Assembly (NCBI GenBank): GCA_016839165.1
Contig: CP069300.1
Coordinates: 3,286,001 to 3,350,000, forward strand
Direction: 5' to 3'
Origin: Bradyrhizobium sp. PSBB068
GTDB taxonomy: Bacteria; Pseudomonadota; Alphaproteobacteria; Rhizobiales; Xanthobacteraceae
Length of the DNA stretch: 64,000 nt
The stretch's first letter is position 1. The number at the start of each line of letters is the position of its first letter. The notes beneath the pieces are model-generated. The model did no database searches and had not been told where the DNA came from. It was given only the letters and a program-made list of their open reading frames with translations. This document shows positions 8,435 through 18,479 of the stretch, in pieces. A program made the position numbers and the translations under genes.

Positions 8435-9790
8435 TTAACCCGCGCTGAGCCGGATGCCGGCGCGGAGGAAGCGCTGCGGATCGACCGCTTCGCCGTCGAT
8501 GCGGGTCTCGTAGTGCAGATGCGGACCGGTGGAACGGCCGGTCGACCCGACCGCGCCGATCACCTGGCCGATCTTGACGTATTCGCCGACCTTGACGCCG
8601 ATCTCGGAGAGGTGGCCGTAGCGGGTCGAAAGGCCGTTGCCGTGATCGACCTCGACCATCCGGCCGTAGCCGCCGGCCCAGCCCGCCGACACCACCTTGC
8701 CGTTGGCGGTGACGCGCACCGGATCGCCTTGCGCGGCGCGGAAGTCGAGGCCGGTGTGCATCGCCGGCCGGCCGAGGAAGGGATCGCTGCGGACACCGAA
8801 GCCGCTGGTGAATTCGACCTCGCCGACCACGGGCTTGCGGTAGGGCACCAGCGCCAGCGTCTGGTTGAGGCGCTGCATCTGCGCGCGGTTGATGTTGATG
8901 CGGTAGAGCTGGCGCTCGAACGCGCCGGCGTCGGGCGCGAGCTTCACCGGCACGAACGGGCCACCCATGCCGGAGCGCGGCACAGCGGCTTCGAGTTGCG
9001 ACATGTTGAGGCCGAGATCGCTGATCACGCCGCGCATCCGGCGCACCCGCGATTCGATGCCGTCCTCGACCGAGGAGAGCGCGGCGACCTGACGGCGCTC
9101 GACCTGGTCAAGCGAGGTCTGCAGACGGACCAGCACGTTGTCGACGCCCTGGGCCTTGGCGAATTGGTTCGGCTGCGTCTTGGCGATCAGCGGTGCGCGA
9201 GATTCCAGCCGCGCCTCGCGATCCGGCGGCGCCACGAAGATCACGGTGTCGCTGATCGGGGAGGGCTTTGGCGTTCCGGATGACGGCGCAGATTCGGCGC
9301 GGCCCTGCGGCTTGATCGATCCGGTCGAAGTGGCATCGGGCATCGCGCCGAGCGCAGTGGCGCGCGATTCCAGCGTCGACTGCCGCTTCATAATCTGGTC
9401 GAGCTTCTGGTCGAACTGTTCCTGGTCGAGCAGCTGGCGGCTGGTGGTGCGATCGACCTTGGCGCGCAGCTCGGAGATGCGGTCCTCATAGGCGTATTGC
9501 ATCTCGGCCTGGCGCGCGATCAGGCGGGTCAGCACGTCGTCGCGGAACGCAAAATAGGTCGCGGTCGCCGCCGACCACATGCCGAGCAGGACCACGGTTC
9601 CGACCGCAATCCAGAACACGACCGGCCCGAACCGGACCTGCTTGCCGGCATGGACCAGCGTATAGCCCTCGCCGGATGCTGCCGCCGGTGCGGCGTGATG
9701 GGCGGCCGGACGGCGCGCCGGTGCCCGGCCATGGTCCTGGGGATGATGGTGTTTCAGGTATTCCTGGTGATGACCGGACCGGCTCGACAT
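8435..9790 (-). CDS. M23-family murein metallopeptidase, membrane anchored
   Basis: A 451-residue envelope protein. The N terminus is His/Pro/Ala rich, followed by one transmembrane segment (about residues 55-85, FGPVVFWIAVGTVVLLGMW). A long coiled-coil region follows, and then a C-terminal LytM/M23 domain. Zinc-site motifs are present: HTGLD near the domain start, and HLHYE at GPHLHYETRIDGEAVDP. The intact motifs suggest an active DD-endopeptidase acting on peptidoglycan cross-links, although coiled-coil LytM proteins can also be amidase activators. The ATG at 9790 has GGGAG seven bases ahead; a start at 9859 would add 23 residues. Downstream is a strong hairpin; the next gene upstream on the same strand is the peroxiredoxin gene. 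Confidence 0.9.
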   Translation of the reverse strand: MSSRSGHHQEYLKHHHPQDHGRAPARRPAAHHAAPAAASGEGYTLVHAGKQVRFGPVVFWIAVGTVVLLGMWSAATATYFAFRDDVLTRLIARQAEMQYAYEDRISELRAKVDRTTSRQLLDQEQFDQKLDQIMKRQSTLESRATALGAMPDATSTGSIKPQGRAESAPSSGTPKPSPISDTVIFVAPPDREARLESRAPLIAKTQPNQFAKAQGVDNVLVRLQTSLDQVERRQVAALSSVEDGIESRVRRMRGVISDLGLNMSQLEAAVPRSGMGGPFVPVKLAPDAGAFERQLYRININRAQMQRLNQTLALVPYRKPVVGEVEFTSGFGVRSDPFLGRPAMHTGLDFRAAQGDPVRVTANGKVVSAGWAGGYGRMVEVDHGNGLSTRYGHLSEIGVKVGEYVKIGQVIGAVGSTGRSTGPHLHYETRIDGEAVDPQRFLRAGIRLSAG

Positions 9791-9889
9791 CGGTACTCCC
9801 GCGGCCGGTCGGACCAAGCTCCGCACGGCTACTTTGCGGGGCCGATTTGAGCCCGCCATGGTTAATTTTCAGGAAACGGAACCCTCCCG

Positions 9890-10627
9890 TCAGAGCTCCC
9901 GGGTGGCCTCCAATACCGCTTCGGCGTGGCCGTCGACCTTCACATGGCGCCAGATCCGGGCGACTTTTCCACCGGAATCGACCAGAACCGTGGTGCGAAT
10001 AATTCCCATGAAGGTCCTGCCATACATGGATTTTTCGCCCCAGGCACCGTATGCCTCGAGCATCTCATGGGCGGGGTCCGAGGCCAGCGGCACCGACAGC
10101 TGGTGTTTGTTTCGAAATGACTCCTGCGCCTTAACCGTATCGGCTGATATGCCGACCACCTCGGCGCCTGCTGCTGCGAACTCGCCCTTGAGCCGGGTGA
10201 AGTCGATTGCCTCCCTGGTGCAGCCGGGGGTGTCGGCGCGCGGATAGAAGAACAGCACCAGCTTCTTGCCGGCGAAATCCTTCAGCGAGACTCTGCCGCC
10301 GCCATCGCGCGGCAAGTCGAAGCCAGGCGCCGCGGCTCCCTCGGCAAGTGTGACGGCAGACGACTTGATCACGGTCGCGGCGGGCTCCGGCTTTAACGGT
10401 TTCGATGCAGCCTTGTGCGAGGCTTTGACTTGAACACCCGCTGCGGTCTTGGCTTTCGCTGTTTTGGCCGCTTGCTCGGACGCCTTCTTGGATGCGGCCT
10501 TTTTCGCAACCGTTGTGCGGGTTTTCGTCGCGGACTTCCCAGTGCTTGCGCTTCTCGCGCGCGCAACCTTTGTTGCGGCCGGCTTTCCGGTTGTATTGGA
10601 GGATTTCTTGCGCGTTTTCTTGGACAT
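9890..10627 (-). CDS. bcp: BCP/PrxQ-type thiol peroxiredoxin with lysine-rich N-terminal tail
   Basis: The C-terminal 150 residues are an AhpC/TSA-fold peroxidase of the BCP group that reduces H2O2 and organic peroxides. The peroxidatic cysteine is Cys136 in the TPGCTREA motif. The usual resolving cysteine five residues later is absent (Ile) and there is no other Cys in the protein, so it must work as a one-Cys enzyme with an external thiol. Residues 1-80 are a low-complexity Lys/Ala/Thr/Ser tail with about 19 lysines, resembling histone H1-like tails, and are absent from ordinary BCP (about 155 residues). The ATG at 10627 is preceded by GAAAGGAAGG. Start and peroxidase assignment are firm; the tail's role is unknown. 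Confidence 0.9.
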   Translation of the reverse strand: MSKKTRKKSSNTTGKPAATKVARARSASTGKSATKTRTTVAKKAASKKASEQAAKTAKAKTAAGVQVKASHKAASKPLKPEPAATVIKSSAVTLAEGAAAPGFDLPRDGGGRVSLKDFAGKKLVLFFYPRADTPGCTREAIDFTRLKGEFAAAGAEVVGISADTVKAQESFRNKHQLSVPLASDPAHEMLEAYGAWGEKSMYGRTFMGIIRTTVLVDSGGKVARIWRHVKVDGHAEAVLEATREL

Positions 10628-10950
10628 ACGCCTTCCTTTCGTCGCTTTCCGAAGCTCAACCATTGGGGTATTGCGGGTCTTGTTAGCGGCGGCCGGATTC
10701 GCACCGGCCGCTGGGCAAGTTTGATGGCCGCGGAGTATGGTGACAAGGAGTTCGACGCGTAACCCGTCCGCTTGTTGAATTGGCTTTTGATTGGTTGGTC
10801 TGGTCCGTTCTTTTGGGGCCGATCTTGGGGCCATCGGCGAGTGACATGATGAGGCGAGGATAGGCGGCGATGCCGGCACGGGAGCGCTCGATAGTAGTCG
10901 ACGGGCGCCCTGATGACGGCAAGCAGCTTCGCCGTCAGCACCGAGAGGCA
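10628..10950. other. Intergenic region between divergent bcp and AsmA-like genes
   Basis: About 320 bases without a convincing gene. It contains a perfect 8-bp hairpin with a 7-base loop at 10689-10711. The loop reads TGCGAAT on the minus strand and looks like a tRNA T arm, but no complete tRNA cloverleaf can be built around it. The stretch 10770-10840 is AT-richer and G/T-skewed (repeated TTGGGGCC-like words). The promoters for the two divergent genes should lie here, but I cannot fix them by eye. Confidence 0.5.
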
Positions 10951-13900
10951 ATGGCAAGGAACACGTCGCCGCAGGGGCCAAATCCGCGCGCCGGGGCTGA
11001 CTTCTCTCAATGGGAAGACGACGCCGCGTGGGACGAGCAGGATGAGGCGGCGGGCAACCGTGCGCGGCAATTGCTGGCGCGTTCCAACAACAACCTGCAT
11101 CGCTTCACCGATTTCTGTTCCGGCATGCAGCGCTGGCTGCACGGCGAGCGCTGGATCCGCCGCATCGGATTGGTTCTCGTGGTGCTGGTCGTGCTGTTCG
11201 CGACCTGCTTCGGCGCATTGTGGTGGCGGCTCGGCGCCGGTCCGATCAATCTCGATCTGGCGACGCCATGGCTTGCCGCGGCGATCGAGGAGAATATCGG
11301 CCACGGCAACACGGTCGAGGTCGGCGGTACGCAGATCGAGCGCGCCGGCCGGGTCAGGATCGCGGTGCGCATCCGCGACATCATCGTCCGCGACCGCGAC
11401 CATGCGGTCGTCGCCAGCGCGCCGAAAGCCGAAGTGCGATTGTCCGGAACGGCGCTTCTGATGGGCCAGCTGCGGGCGGAGAGCCTCAATCTGGTCGATG
11501 CGGAACTGTCGGTGCGCATCACGCCCGACGGCAATGTGACGGTGTCGGCCGGCGACACCGCAAAGCCGCTGGCCACCGGCGTCGCCTCCAAGCGCGACGC
11601 GGGCCTGCCGCCGACATTCCCGCGTCCGACGCCCACGGCCCCGCCGCCGGTTGCGTCGCCGCCCGCCGCCTCCGAGCCCTCGGCGGCCTCGCCCGATTCG
11701 GCCCAGAGCGGGCTTCTTGCCGGTCTCGACTGGCTCGACAGCCTCAGCATGACCGGCCTCGACGGGCAGAACCTCAACGAGATCGGCCTGAAGAACGGCA
11801 ATCTCGTCGTCGACGACCAGCAGCGCGGCAACAAATGGAGCTTTGAGAATATCAGCCTGAGCCTGCGCCGCCCAAGCGGCGGCGGGGTTGCGCTCAGCTT
11901 CGGCGAGGAGGGCGCCAAGCCCTGGTTGGTCCGCGTGCTGGTCGGACCGCAGCAGAACGGTGTGCGCTCGGTCGACGTCAAGGCCGACAAGGTGTCCACC
12001 CGGAACATCCTGCTGGCGATGCGGACCAAGGATCTCACCTACACCGCCGACCTGCCGCTGTCGGGCGAGATGAAGGGCGAACTCGGGCGCGACGGCCTGC
12101 CGACCTATTTCCGCGGAAAGATCAATGTCGGCGCCGGCAACATCATCGACACCGACACGCCCGACTACCCGATGCCGGTCGATTCGGCCGAGATGAGCGT
12201 GGAATGGGATTCGGGCCGGCGCGTGCTGCTGGCGCCGATCAAAATCGTCTCGGGCGCCAACCGCATCACGCTGCTCGGGCATCTTGAACCGCCCAACGAC
12301 AATGTCGCCGACTGGCAGGCGGGGCTATCCGGCGGCACCATCGTGCTGGCCGGCGCCGACAAGAATGAACCGCCGCTGATTTTCAATCGCATCAATATAG
12401 GCTTCCGTTTCGACACCGAGAAGAAGCGCGTGCTGCTGACCCAGGCCGACATCTCCAATGGCGAGATCGGCGTCGCCGGCACTGGCAGCATCGACTATTC
12501 CGGCGAGCCGCGGTTGCAGCTCGGATTCGCCGGCACGCCGATGTCGGCCTCGGCCCTGAAGCGGATGTGGCCGATCATCATCGTGCCCGAGGTGCGGGAA
12601 TGGGTGCTCGAGCGGATCGACCGCGGCACGCTCCAGCGCATCGATGTCGGCGTCAATTCGCCAGTGCATAATCTGTCACGCAAGGGCCCGCCGATCCCCG
12701 ATGACGGTCTTTCGGTCAACATCGTCGCGTCCGGCGTCACGGTGCGCCCGGTGGATCAGATGCCCGCGGTGCATGATGCGGATCTGAAGGCGAGGGTGAC
12801 CGGCCGCACCGCGACCGTGTCCATCAACCAGGGCATCGCCGACACGCCGGCGGGGCGCAAGATCACGATCTCGGATTTCACCTTTGAGGTGCCGGACATG
12901 GCACCGAAGCCGTCGCCGTCGAAGGTCAGGTTCCGGGTCGACTGCCCGGTGCCGGCCGCCGCCGAAATCCTCGCATCCGACCGGCTCAGCGATCTCTCCG
13001 GTCCGCCGATCGATCCCAACGCCAGCAGGGGCAACGTCACCGCGACCATCAATCTCGGCATGCCGGTAAAGGGCGAGCTCACCAAGACCGACACGCAATA
13101 TTCCGTCAATGCCGACATCACCGGTGTCGCGGTCGACAAGCTGGTGATGAACCAGAAGCTCGAGGCCAACACGCTGAAGCTGGCCGCCAGCAATGCCGGC
13201 TTCCAGGTCAAGGGTGACGTCAAGATCAACGGGCAGGCGGCCTCGCTCGACTATCGCAAGCCGACCGATGGCGATGCCGACGTCAAGCTGCAGGCAACGC
13301 TCGACGATGCGGGCCGCGCGCGCCTCGGATTAGATCTCGGTCCTGCCGTCTCGGGCGCGATCCCGATCAAGCTCTCCGGCAAGATCGGCAGCGGCGACAA
13401 TCCCGCCACCAAGATGGGCGTCGAGGCAGACCTCACTCAGCTCAAGCTCGACAACATCCTGCCGGGGTGGGTCAAAGCGCAGGGCCGGGCCGGCAAGGCG
13501 ACCTTCAACGTGGTGCCGAAGGGACAATCGACGCGGTTCGAGGATATCTCGATCGAAGGCGCCGGCGTCTCGATCAAGGGCGCGCTCGAGGTCGACCAGA
13601 ACGGCGATCTCATGAATGCGAACTTCCCGACCTATGCGCCGTCGGAAGGCGACAAGACATCGCTGCGGGCCGATCGCGGACCCGACGGCGTCATCAAGGT
13701 GACGATGCGCGGCGATGTGTTCGACGGCCGCGGCTTCCTGAAATCGGCGATCTCCGGCCGCGACAGCGATCCCAAGAGCAAGACCAGGACCACCGATTTC
13801 GACGTCGATCTGAAGCTCGGCGCCGTGGCCGGTTTCAACGGCGAGGCGCTGCGCAGCGTCGATGCCAAGATCTCGCGCCGCAACGGGTTCTTCAAGGCGT

Positions 13901-14574
13901 TCACGCTGAGCGGCAAGGTCGGCCGCGACACGCCTGTTACGGTCGATATGCGCGGCCGTCAGCAGGGCCGCGAGGTGATTTACCTGCAGACCGGCGACGC
14001 CGGCGCATTCCTGCGCTTCATCGACACTTATTCGAAGGTCGTCGGCGGCCAGCTCACGCTGGCGATGGAGCCGCCGATCCCCGAGCCGAGCCCGAGGGAA
14101 GGCCTCATCAACATCACCGGCTTCTCGGTGAAGGGCGAAACCCAGCTCGACCGCGCCGTCGCCGGCGGGCCGGTCAGCACCCAGAACGGAATCGGGTTCG
14201 ATGCGCTGCGCGCCGAGTTCACCCGCCAGAGCGGCCAGCTCTCGATCCGCAACGGCGTGGTCAAGGGACCGAGCATCGGCGCGACCATCGAGGGCAGCAT
14301 CGACTATGTCGGCAATCAGGTGCGGATGAACGGCACCTTCATTCCGATGTACGGCTTGAACAACATGTTCGGCCAGATCCCGTTCTTCGGGATTTTCCTC
14401 GGCGCCGGCAGCAATGAAGGCCTGATCGGCGTGACCTATGAAGTGGTGGGAACACCGAGCGCGCCGGTGCTGCGCGTCAACCCGATCTCGGCGCTGGCGC
14501 CCGGCCTGACGCGGAAGATCTTCGAGTTCAAGCAGTACGGCCCGAACGACCTGCCGACGACGAACAACAATTAG
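10951..14574 (+). CDS. AsmA-like/DUF3971 giant envelope protein
   Basis: A 1207-residue protein with a cytoplasmic N terminus of about 70 residues and one transmembrane helix (about residues 75-97, IGLVLVVLVVLFATCFGALWW). A very long periplasmic beta-rich region follows, ending in an AsmA-like C-terminal domain (GTFIPMYGLNNMFGQIPFFGIFLG near the end). A Pro/Ala/Ser-rich linker lies at about 205-245. Proteins of this AsmA/YhdP/TamB class are thought to form bridges that move phospholipids between the inner and outer membranes; that role is known for relatives and inferred here. ATG 10951 was chosen because GAGAGG precedes it and the preceding 27 in-frame codons look non-conserved. It is transcribed divergently from bcp. 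Confidence 0.82.
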   Translation: MARNTSPQGPNPRAGADFSQWEDDAAWDEQDEAAGNRARQLLARSNNNLHRFTDFCSGMQRWLHGERWIRRIGLVLVVLVVLFATCFGALWWRLGAGPINLDLATPWLAAAIEENIGHGNTVEVGGTQIERAGRVRIAVRIRDIIVRDRDHAVVASAPKAEVRLSGTALLMGQLRAESLNLVDAELSVRITPDGNVTVSAGDTAKPLATGVASKRDAGLPPTFPRPTPTAPPPVASPPAASEPSAASPDSAQSGLLAGLDWLDSLSMTGLDGQNLNEIGLKNGNLVVDDQQRGNKWSFENISLSLRRPSGGGVALSFGEEGAKPWLVRVLVGPQQNGVRSVDVKADKVSTRNILLAMRTKDLTYTADLPLSGEMKGELGRDGLPTYFRGKINVGAGNIIDTDTPDYPMPVDSAEMSVEWDSGRRVLLAPIKIVSGANRITLLGHLEPPNDNVADWQAGLSGGTIVLAGADKNEPPLIFNRINIGFRFDTEKKRVLLTQADISNGEIGVAGTGSIDYSGEPRLQLGFAGTPMSASALKRMWPIIIVPEVREWVLERIDRGTLQRIDVGVNSPVHNLSRKGPPIPDDGLSVNIVASGVTVRPVDQMPAVHDADLKARVTGRTATVSINQGIADTPAGRKITISDFTFEVPDMAPKPSPSKVRFRVDCPVPAAAEILASDRLSDLSGPPIDPNASRGNVTATINLGMPVKGELTKTDTQYSVNADITGVAVDKLVMNQKLEANTLKLAASNAGFQVKGDVKINGQAASLDYRKPTDGDADVKLQATLDDAGRARLGLDLGPAVSGAIPIKLSGKIGSGDNPATKMGVEADLTQLKLDNILPGWVKAQGRAGKATFNVVPKGQSTRFEDISIEGAGVSIKGALEVDQNGDLMNANFPTYAPSEGDKTSLRADRGPDGVIKVTMRGDVFDGRGFLKSAISGRDSDPKSKTRTTDFDVDLKLGAVAGFNGEALRSVDAKISRRNGFFKAFTLSGKVGRDTPVTVDMRGRQQGREVIYLQTGDAGAFLRFIDTYSKVVGGQLTLAMEPPIPEPSPREGLINITGFSVKGETQLDRAVAGGPVSTQNGIGFDALRAEFTRQSGQLSIRNGVVKGPSIGATIEGSIDYVGNQVRMNGTFIPMYGLNNMFGQIPFFGIFLGAGSNEGLIGVTYEVVGTPSAPVLRVNPISALAPGLTRKIFEFKQYGPNDLPTTNNN

Positions 14575-14663
14575 GGGAATCGATTGGCGGGAAGAGCGTT
14601 CACTTCGACGAGTTCGAACGCATAGCCGTTCACAGCCAGTCGCGGACCTCCTGAAAAACGGCG

Positions 14664-15911
14664 TCACCGCCGCAGCGCCGGCACCACCAGGAACGGGATC
14701 AGTCCGAGCACCACGTTGACCAGCGCGAACGCGATCAGCGGATTGTAGCTGTGGGTCCAGTCGTGGATCAGGCCGCCGCCCCAGGAGCCGAGGCCGGAGC
14801 CGAGACCGCTGCCGATCATGATGGTGCCGTAGATCGTGCCGACGCGTTCGCCGCGGAAGATCTTCAGCGCGGTCGCGGTGATCAGCGGGCCGCGTGAGCC
14901 GATCATGCTGCCGAAGCAGATGATGAAGCCGGTCAAGAGCCAGTAGTTCGGGTACCACTGCAGCAGCCAGAGCAGGATGATGCCCAGAATCGAGACGCCA
15001 TAGCTGAACAGCACGCTGGGCCTGCGGCCGATGATGCCGTCGAGCGTGGAGACGCCGAGCATGCCGACGAACAGAGCGACGCCGGAGAAGCCCCAGGCGG
15101 TGGCGGCCTGCAGCGGTGGAAAGCCGACATCGATCAGATAGGCGACGATCTGCGCCGTCAGCGCGTACATCGCAATCGCGGTGAAGAAGAAGGTCGAGAA
15201 CAGCGCCCAGAAGGCGTGATGGCGCATCGCCCGCAGCAACGTCCAGCCTTCATCGGCCAGATTGCTCTCGGCCTTCTTCACGATATGCGGCGAGCCGCCG
15301 GCGAGCAGGCGCCACGGCAGCAAGACCAGCGGAATAAGCAGGCCAAGCGCACCGATGCCGAACACCTGATAGGCCTCGCGCCAGCCGATCCGGTCGATCA
15401 GCACCTGCGACAGCGGCAGCAGCAGCAAGAGGCCGGCGCCAGTCGCCGAATACATCACGGCCATCGCGGTCGGCAGTCGCGGACCGAACCAGCGGCCGAG
15501 CAGGATCGAGTTCGAGACGTTGCCGATCAGCGCGGTGCCGAATCCGACGCAGAGGCCGACGCTCAGTTGGAATTGCCAGAGCTGCTCGGCGCGCGAGGCG
15601 ACCAGGAAGGCGCAGCCGAGCAGCGACAGGCCGAGCGCATAGACCACGCGCGGACCGGAGCGGTCGAACAGTCGTCCGACCAGCGGCGCAGTCAGGCCAC
15701 TGGCGAGCCAGGTCAGCGAATAGACGGACACGACCGAGGCACGGTCCCAGCCGAAATTTTCCGAGATCGGTTTCAGGAACACCGTGAAGCTGTCGCTGAG
15801 GCCGCGCCCGAGCACCGACAGCACGAAGCACAGCGCGAGCACGTTCAGCGCGGTGCGCGATTGCTTCGCCGGTGCGGCAAGCGTGTCGTTCGGAGGCGTG
15901 GTCTGGTCCAT
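14664..15911 (-). CDS. Major facilitator superfamily transporter
   Basis: A 415-residue inner-membrane protein with about twelve transmembrane helices. The MFS motif between helices 2 and 3 is visible as GRLFDRSGPRVV (about residues 98-109), and the second half carries a related GIIGRRPSVLF stretch. The pattern SENFGWDRASVVSVYSLTW resembles monocarboxylate and oxalate/formate-type MFS carriers. The substrate is unknown. Transcribed convergently with the AsmA-like gene; tyrS lies upstream on the same strand with a short gap, so the two could be cotranscribed. Confidence 0.86.
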   Translation of the reverse strand: MDQTTPPNDTLAAPAKQSRTALNVLALCFVLSVLGRGLSDSFTVFLKPISENFGWDRASVVSVYSLTWLASGLTAPLVGRLFDRSGPRVVYALGLSLLGCAFLVASRAEQLWQFQLSVGLCVGFGTALIGNVSNSILLGRWFGPRLPTAMAVMYSATGAGLLLLLPLSQVLIDRIGWREAYQVFGIGALGLLIPLVLLPWRLLAGGSPHIVKKAESNLADEGWTLLRAMRHHAFWALFSTFFFTAIAMYALTAQIVAYLIDVGFPPLQAATAWGFSGVALFVGMLGVSTLDGIIGRRPSVLFSYGVSILGIILLWLLQWYPNYWLLTGFIICFGSMIGSRGPLITATALKIFRGERVGTIYGTIMIGSGLGSGLGSWGGGLIHDWTHSYNPLIAFALVNVVLGLIPFLVVPALRR

Positions 15912-15967
15912 CGGTATGCAGGGAGCGCGCTTTCGTCACCCCCTGCAACCGACAAATGCGAATGCGC

Positions 15968-17221
15968 CTATGCAGGCTTCAGCAGAACATGGCGCTTCTT
16001 GCCGAGCGACAACTTCACCACGCCTTCCGGCGTGAGATTGGCCGGCGTCAGCAGCATCTTCTCGTCGGTGACGGCAGCGTCGTTGACGCGCAGGCCACCG
16101 CCCTTGATCTGCCGGCGCGCTTCGCCGTTGGAAGCGACGAGCTCGGCCTTGACGAAGGCGGCGAGCACCCCGATGCCGGCTTCGAATTCGCCGCGCGGAA
16201 TTTCCACCGTCGGCAAGGTTTCGGCCAGCGCACCTTCCTCGAAGGTGCGACGCGCGGTCTCGGCGGCCTCATTGGCCGCATCGCGGCCGTGGAGCAGGGC
16301 AGTTGCCTCGGTCGCCAGCACCTTCTTGGCCTCGTTGATCTCGCTGCCACCGAGAGCGGCGAGCTTGTTGATCTCGCTGATCGGCAGGATGGTGAACAGC
16401 TTGAGGAACTTGACGACGTCGGCGTCCTCGACATTGCGCCAGTACTGCCAGAAGTCGTACGGCGAGAACTGGTCGGCGTTGAGCCACACCGCTCCCTTGG
16501 CGGTCTTGCCCATCTTGTCGCCGGAGGCGGTGGTGAGCAGCGGCGTGGTCAGCGCGAACAATTGCGGCGTGCCCATGCGGCGGCCGAGATCGACGCCGTT
16601 GACGATGTTGCCCCACTGGTCGGAGCCGCCCATCTGCAGCCGGCAGCCGGCGCGGCGTGACAGCTCGACGAAATCGTAGGCCTGGCAGACCATGTAGTTG
16701 AACTCGATGAAGCTCATCTCCTGCTCGCGTTCGAGCCGGAGCCGCACCGAGTCCATCGTCAGCATGCGATTGACCGAGAAGTGCCGGCCGATGTCGCGCA
16801 GCATCTCGATCCAGTTCAGCTTGGTCAGCCACTCGGCGTTGTCGAGCATGATGGCGTCGGACTTGCCGTCGCCGTAGCGCAGCACCTTGGCGAACACGCC
16901 GCGGATCGAGGCCTTGTTGGCTTCGATCTCGGCGACCGTGCGCATCGCGCGGGTCTCGTCCTTGCCGGAGGGGTCGCCGACCATCGTGGTGCCGCCGCCC
17001 ATCAGCGTGATCGGCTTGTTGCCGCTCTGCTGCAGCCAGTACAGCATCATCATGGTCAGGAAGTTGCCGATGTGCAGCGACCGCGCGGTGCAGTCATAGC
17101 CGACATAGGCGGTGGCCTCTCCCTTCGCGGCAAGCGCGTCGAGGCCCTCGAAATCGGAGCACTGGTGAACGAAGCCGCGTTCCTGTAGAGTGTTCAGGAA
17201 ATCCGATTTAAATGCAGTCAT
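15968..17221 (-). CDS. tyrS: Tyrosyl-tRNA synthetase
   Basis: Charges tRNA-Tyr with tyrosine. The class I signatures are the HIGH-equivalent HIGN at residues 50-53, preceded by [11 protein letters not shown], and the KMSKS-equivalent KMGKT in [13 protein letters not shown]. The discriminating GSDQWGNI motif lies between them. A C-terminal S4 RNA-binding domain covers about residues 345-415 ([17 protein letters not shown]). At 417 residues the length is typical of the TyrRS group used by most bacteria. It is divergent from anmK across a 152-base gap. Confidence 0.96.
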   Translation of the reverse strand: MTAFKSDFLNTLQERGFVHQCSDFEGLDALAAKGEATAYVGYDCTARSLHIGNFLTMMMLYWLQQSGNKPITLMGGGTTMVGDPSGKDETRAMRTVAEIEANKASIRGVFAKVLRYGDGKSDAIMLDNAEWLTKLNWIEMLRDIGRHFSVNRMLTMDSVRLRLEREQEMSFIEFNYMVCQAYDFVELSRRAGCRLQMGGSDQWGNIVNGVDLGRRMGTPQLFALTTPLLTTASGDKMGKTAKGAVWLNADQFSPYDFWQYWRNVEDADVVKFLKLFTILPISEINKLAALGGSEINEAKKVLATEATALLHGRDAANEAAETARRTFEEGALAETLPTVEIPRGEFEAGIGVLAAFVKAELVASNGEARRQIKGGGLRVNDAAVTDEKMLLTPANLTPEGVVKLSLGKKRHVLLKPA

Positions 17222-17373
17222 TTGTCGGCGAGCCAGATCATTCTTGTTTTACGGTTTTTGCATCTATTTGCGGAACCCTGATGCTTGAGGCTGCCGCAGG
17301 CGGACGCGCAGTGGCATTATAGGATGTACTTGTTTGAGACAAGCCGGGGGTTCCCGGCTGGGGCGCTTCTACG

Positions 17374-18477
17374 ATGATGTTAACGGCACTCGGTCTGATG
17401 AGCGGGACCTCGCTCGACGGGGTCGACGTGGCACTGATCGAGACCGATGGCCGCCAGATCAGGGCCTTCGGACCCACGGGCTATCGGCCCTATACCGAGA
17501 GCGAGCGCAGCCTGCTGCGCCAGGCCCTGACCGAAGCCGTTCATCTGTCCCGGCGCGACGCCCGGCCGGGGATCCTGCGGCAGGCCGAGCAGGCGGTCAC
17601 GACAGCTCACGCCGAGGCGGTTGCCGCCTTCACGGCGCAGCACCGGATCTCGGCACAGGACATCGACATCGTCGGGTTCCACGGCCAGACCGTGCTGCAT
17701 CGCCCCGAGCGGAAGCTGACGGTGCAGATCGGCGACGCCTTGGCGCTCGCCAAGGTGATCCACATTCCGGTGATGCATGATTTCCGCGCCGCCGACGTCG
17801 AGGCCGGCGGGCAGGGCGCGCCGTTCGTGCCGGTCTACCACCGTGCGCTGGCGCAATCGCTGAACCGCGAGGGGCCGATCGTCGTCGTCAATATCGGTGG
17901 TGTTTCCAACATTACATATATCGACGGCCCGGACACGCTGATCGCCTGCGACACCGGGCCGGGCAATGCGCTGCTCGACGACTTCATGTTCCGCCACATG
18001 CATCAGCCGTTCGACACCGCCGGCAAGTTCGCCGCGCTGGGCAAACCGGACGAGGCCTGGATCGCGCAGGCGCTCAGGCTGCCGTTCTTTTCGGTTCCAC
18101 CGCCGAAATCGCTCGACCGCAACGACTTCGCGAGCCTCAAGCTCGGCGCCGTGGCACCGGCCGATGGGGCCGCGACGCTGACCGCGTTCACAGCGGCCGC
18201 GATCGCCCGCGTCGTGCCGCTGCTGCCGAAACGGCCGAAGAGCTGGATCATCTGCGGTGGCGGCGCATCCAACCTGACGATGCTGCGGATGCTGCGCGAG
18301 CGCCTGGCGCCGGCGACCGTCGAGCCCGCCGAGGCGCTCGGCTGGGCGGCGGACGCGATCGAGGCGCAGGCGTTCGGCTTCCTGGCCGCGCGCGGCATGA
18401 AGGGGCTGCCGCTGAGCTATCCCACCACCACGGGGGTGCCGATCCCGATGACCGGGGGCATCATCGCGCGACCGTGA
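17374..18477 (+). CDS. anmK: Anhydro-N-acetylmuramic acid kinase
   Basis: Converts 1,6-anhydro-MurNAc plus ATP to MurNAc-6-phosphate during recycling of cell-wall fragments. The family N terminus GLMSGTSLDGVDVALIE is at residues 7-23. Further signatures are GFHGQTVLHRP (about 106) and NIGGVSNIT (about 170), then DTGPGNALLDD and the ATP-site GGGASN near residue 293. The length of 367 is standard. Next to tyrS but divergent from it, an arrangement often seen in alphaproteobacteria. Other murein-recycling genes are not in the window. Confidence 0.95.
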   Translation: MMLTALGLMSGTSLDGVDVALIETDGRQIRAFGPTGYRPYTESERSLLRQALTEAVHLSRRDARPGILRQAEQAVTTAHAEAVAAFTAQHRISAQDIDIVGFHGQTVLHRPERKLTVQIGDALALAKVIHIPVMHDFRAADVEAGGQGAPFVPVYHRALAQSLNREGPIVVVNIGGVSNITYIDGPDTLIACDTGPGNALLDDFMFRHMHQPFDTAGKFAALGKPDEAWIAQALRLPFFSVPPPKSLDRNDFASLKLGAVAPADGAATLTAFTAAAIARVVPLLPKRPKSWIICGGGASNLTMLRMLRERLAPATVEPAEALGWAADAIEAQAFGFLAARGMKGLPLSYPTTTGVPIPMTGGIIARP

Positions 18478-18479
18478 CT

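Noticed and set aside
10681..10790. Possible tRNA gene on the minus strand
   Set aside because: Only a T-arm-like hairpin is present; acceptor, D and anticodon arms cannot be formed.
10393..12282. Minus-strand frame of 629 codons spanning bcp upstream sequence and the AsmA-like gene
   Set aside because: It crosses two confirmed genes and has no domain; a composition artefact.
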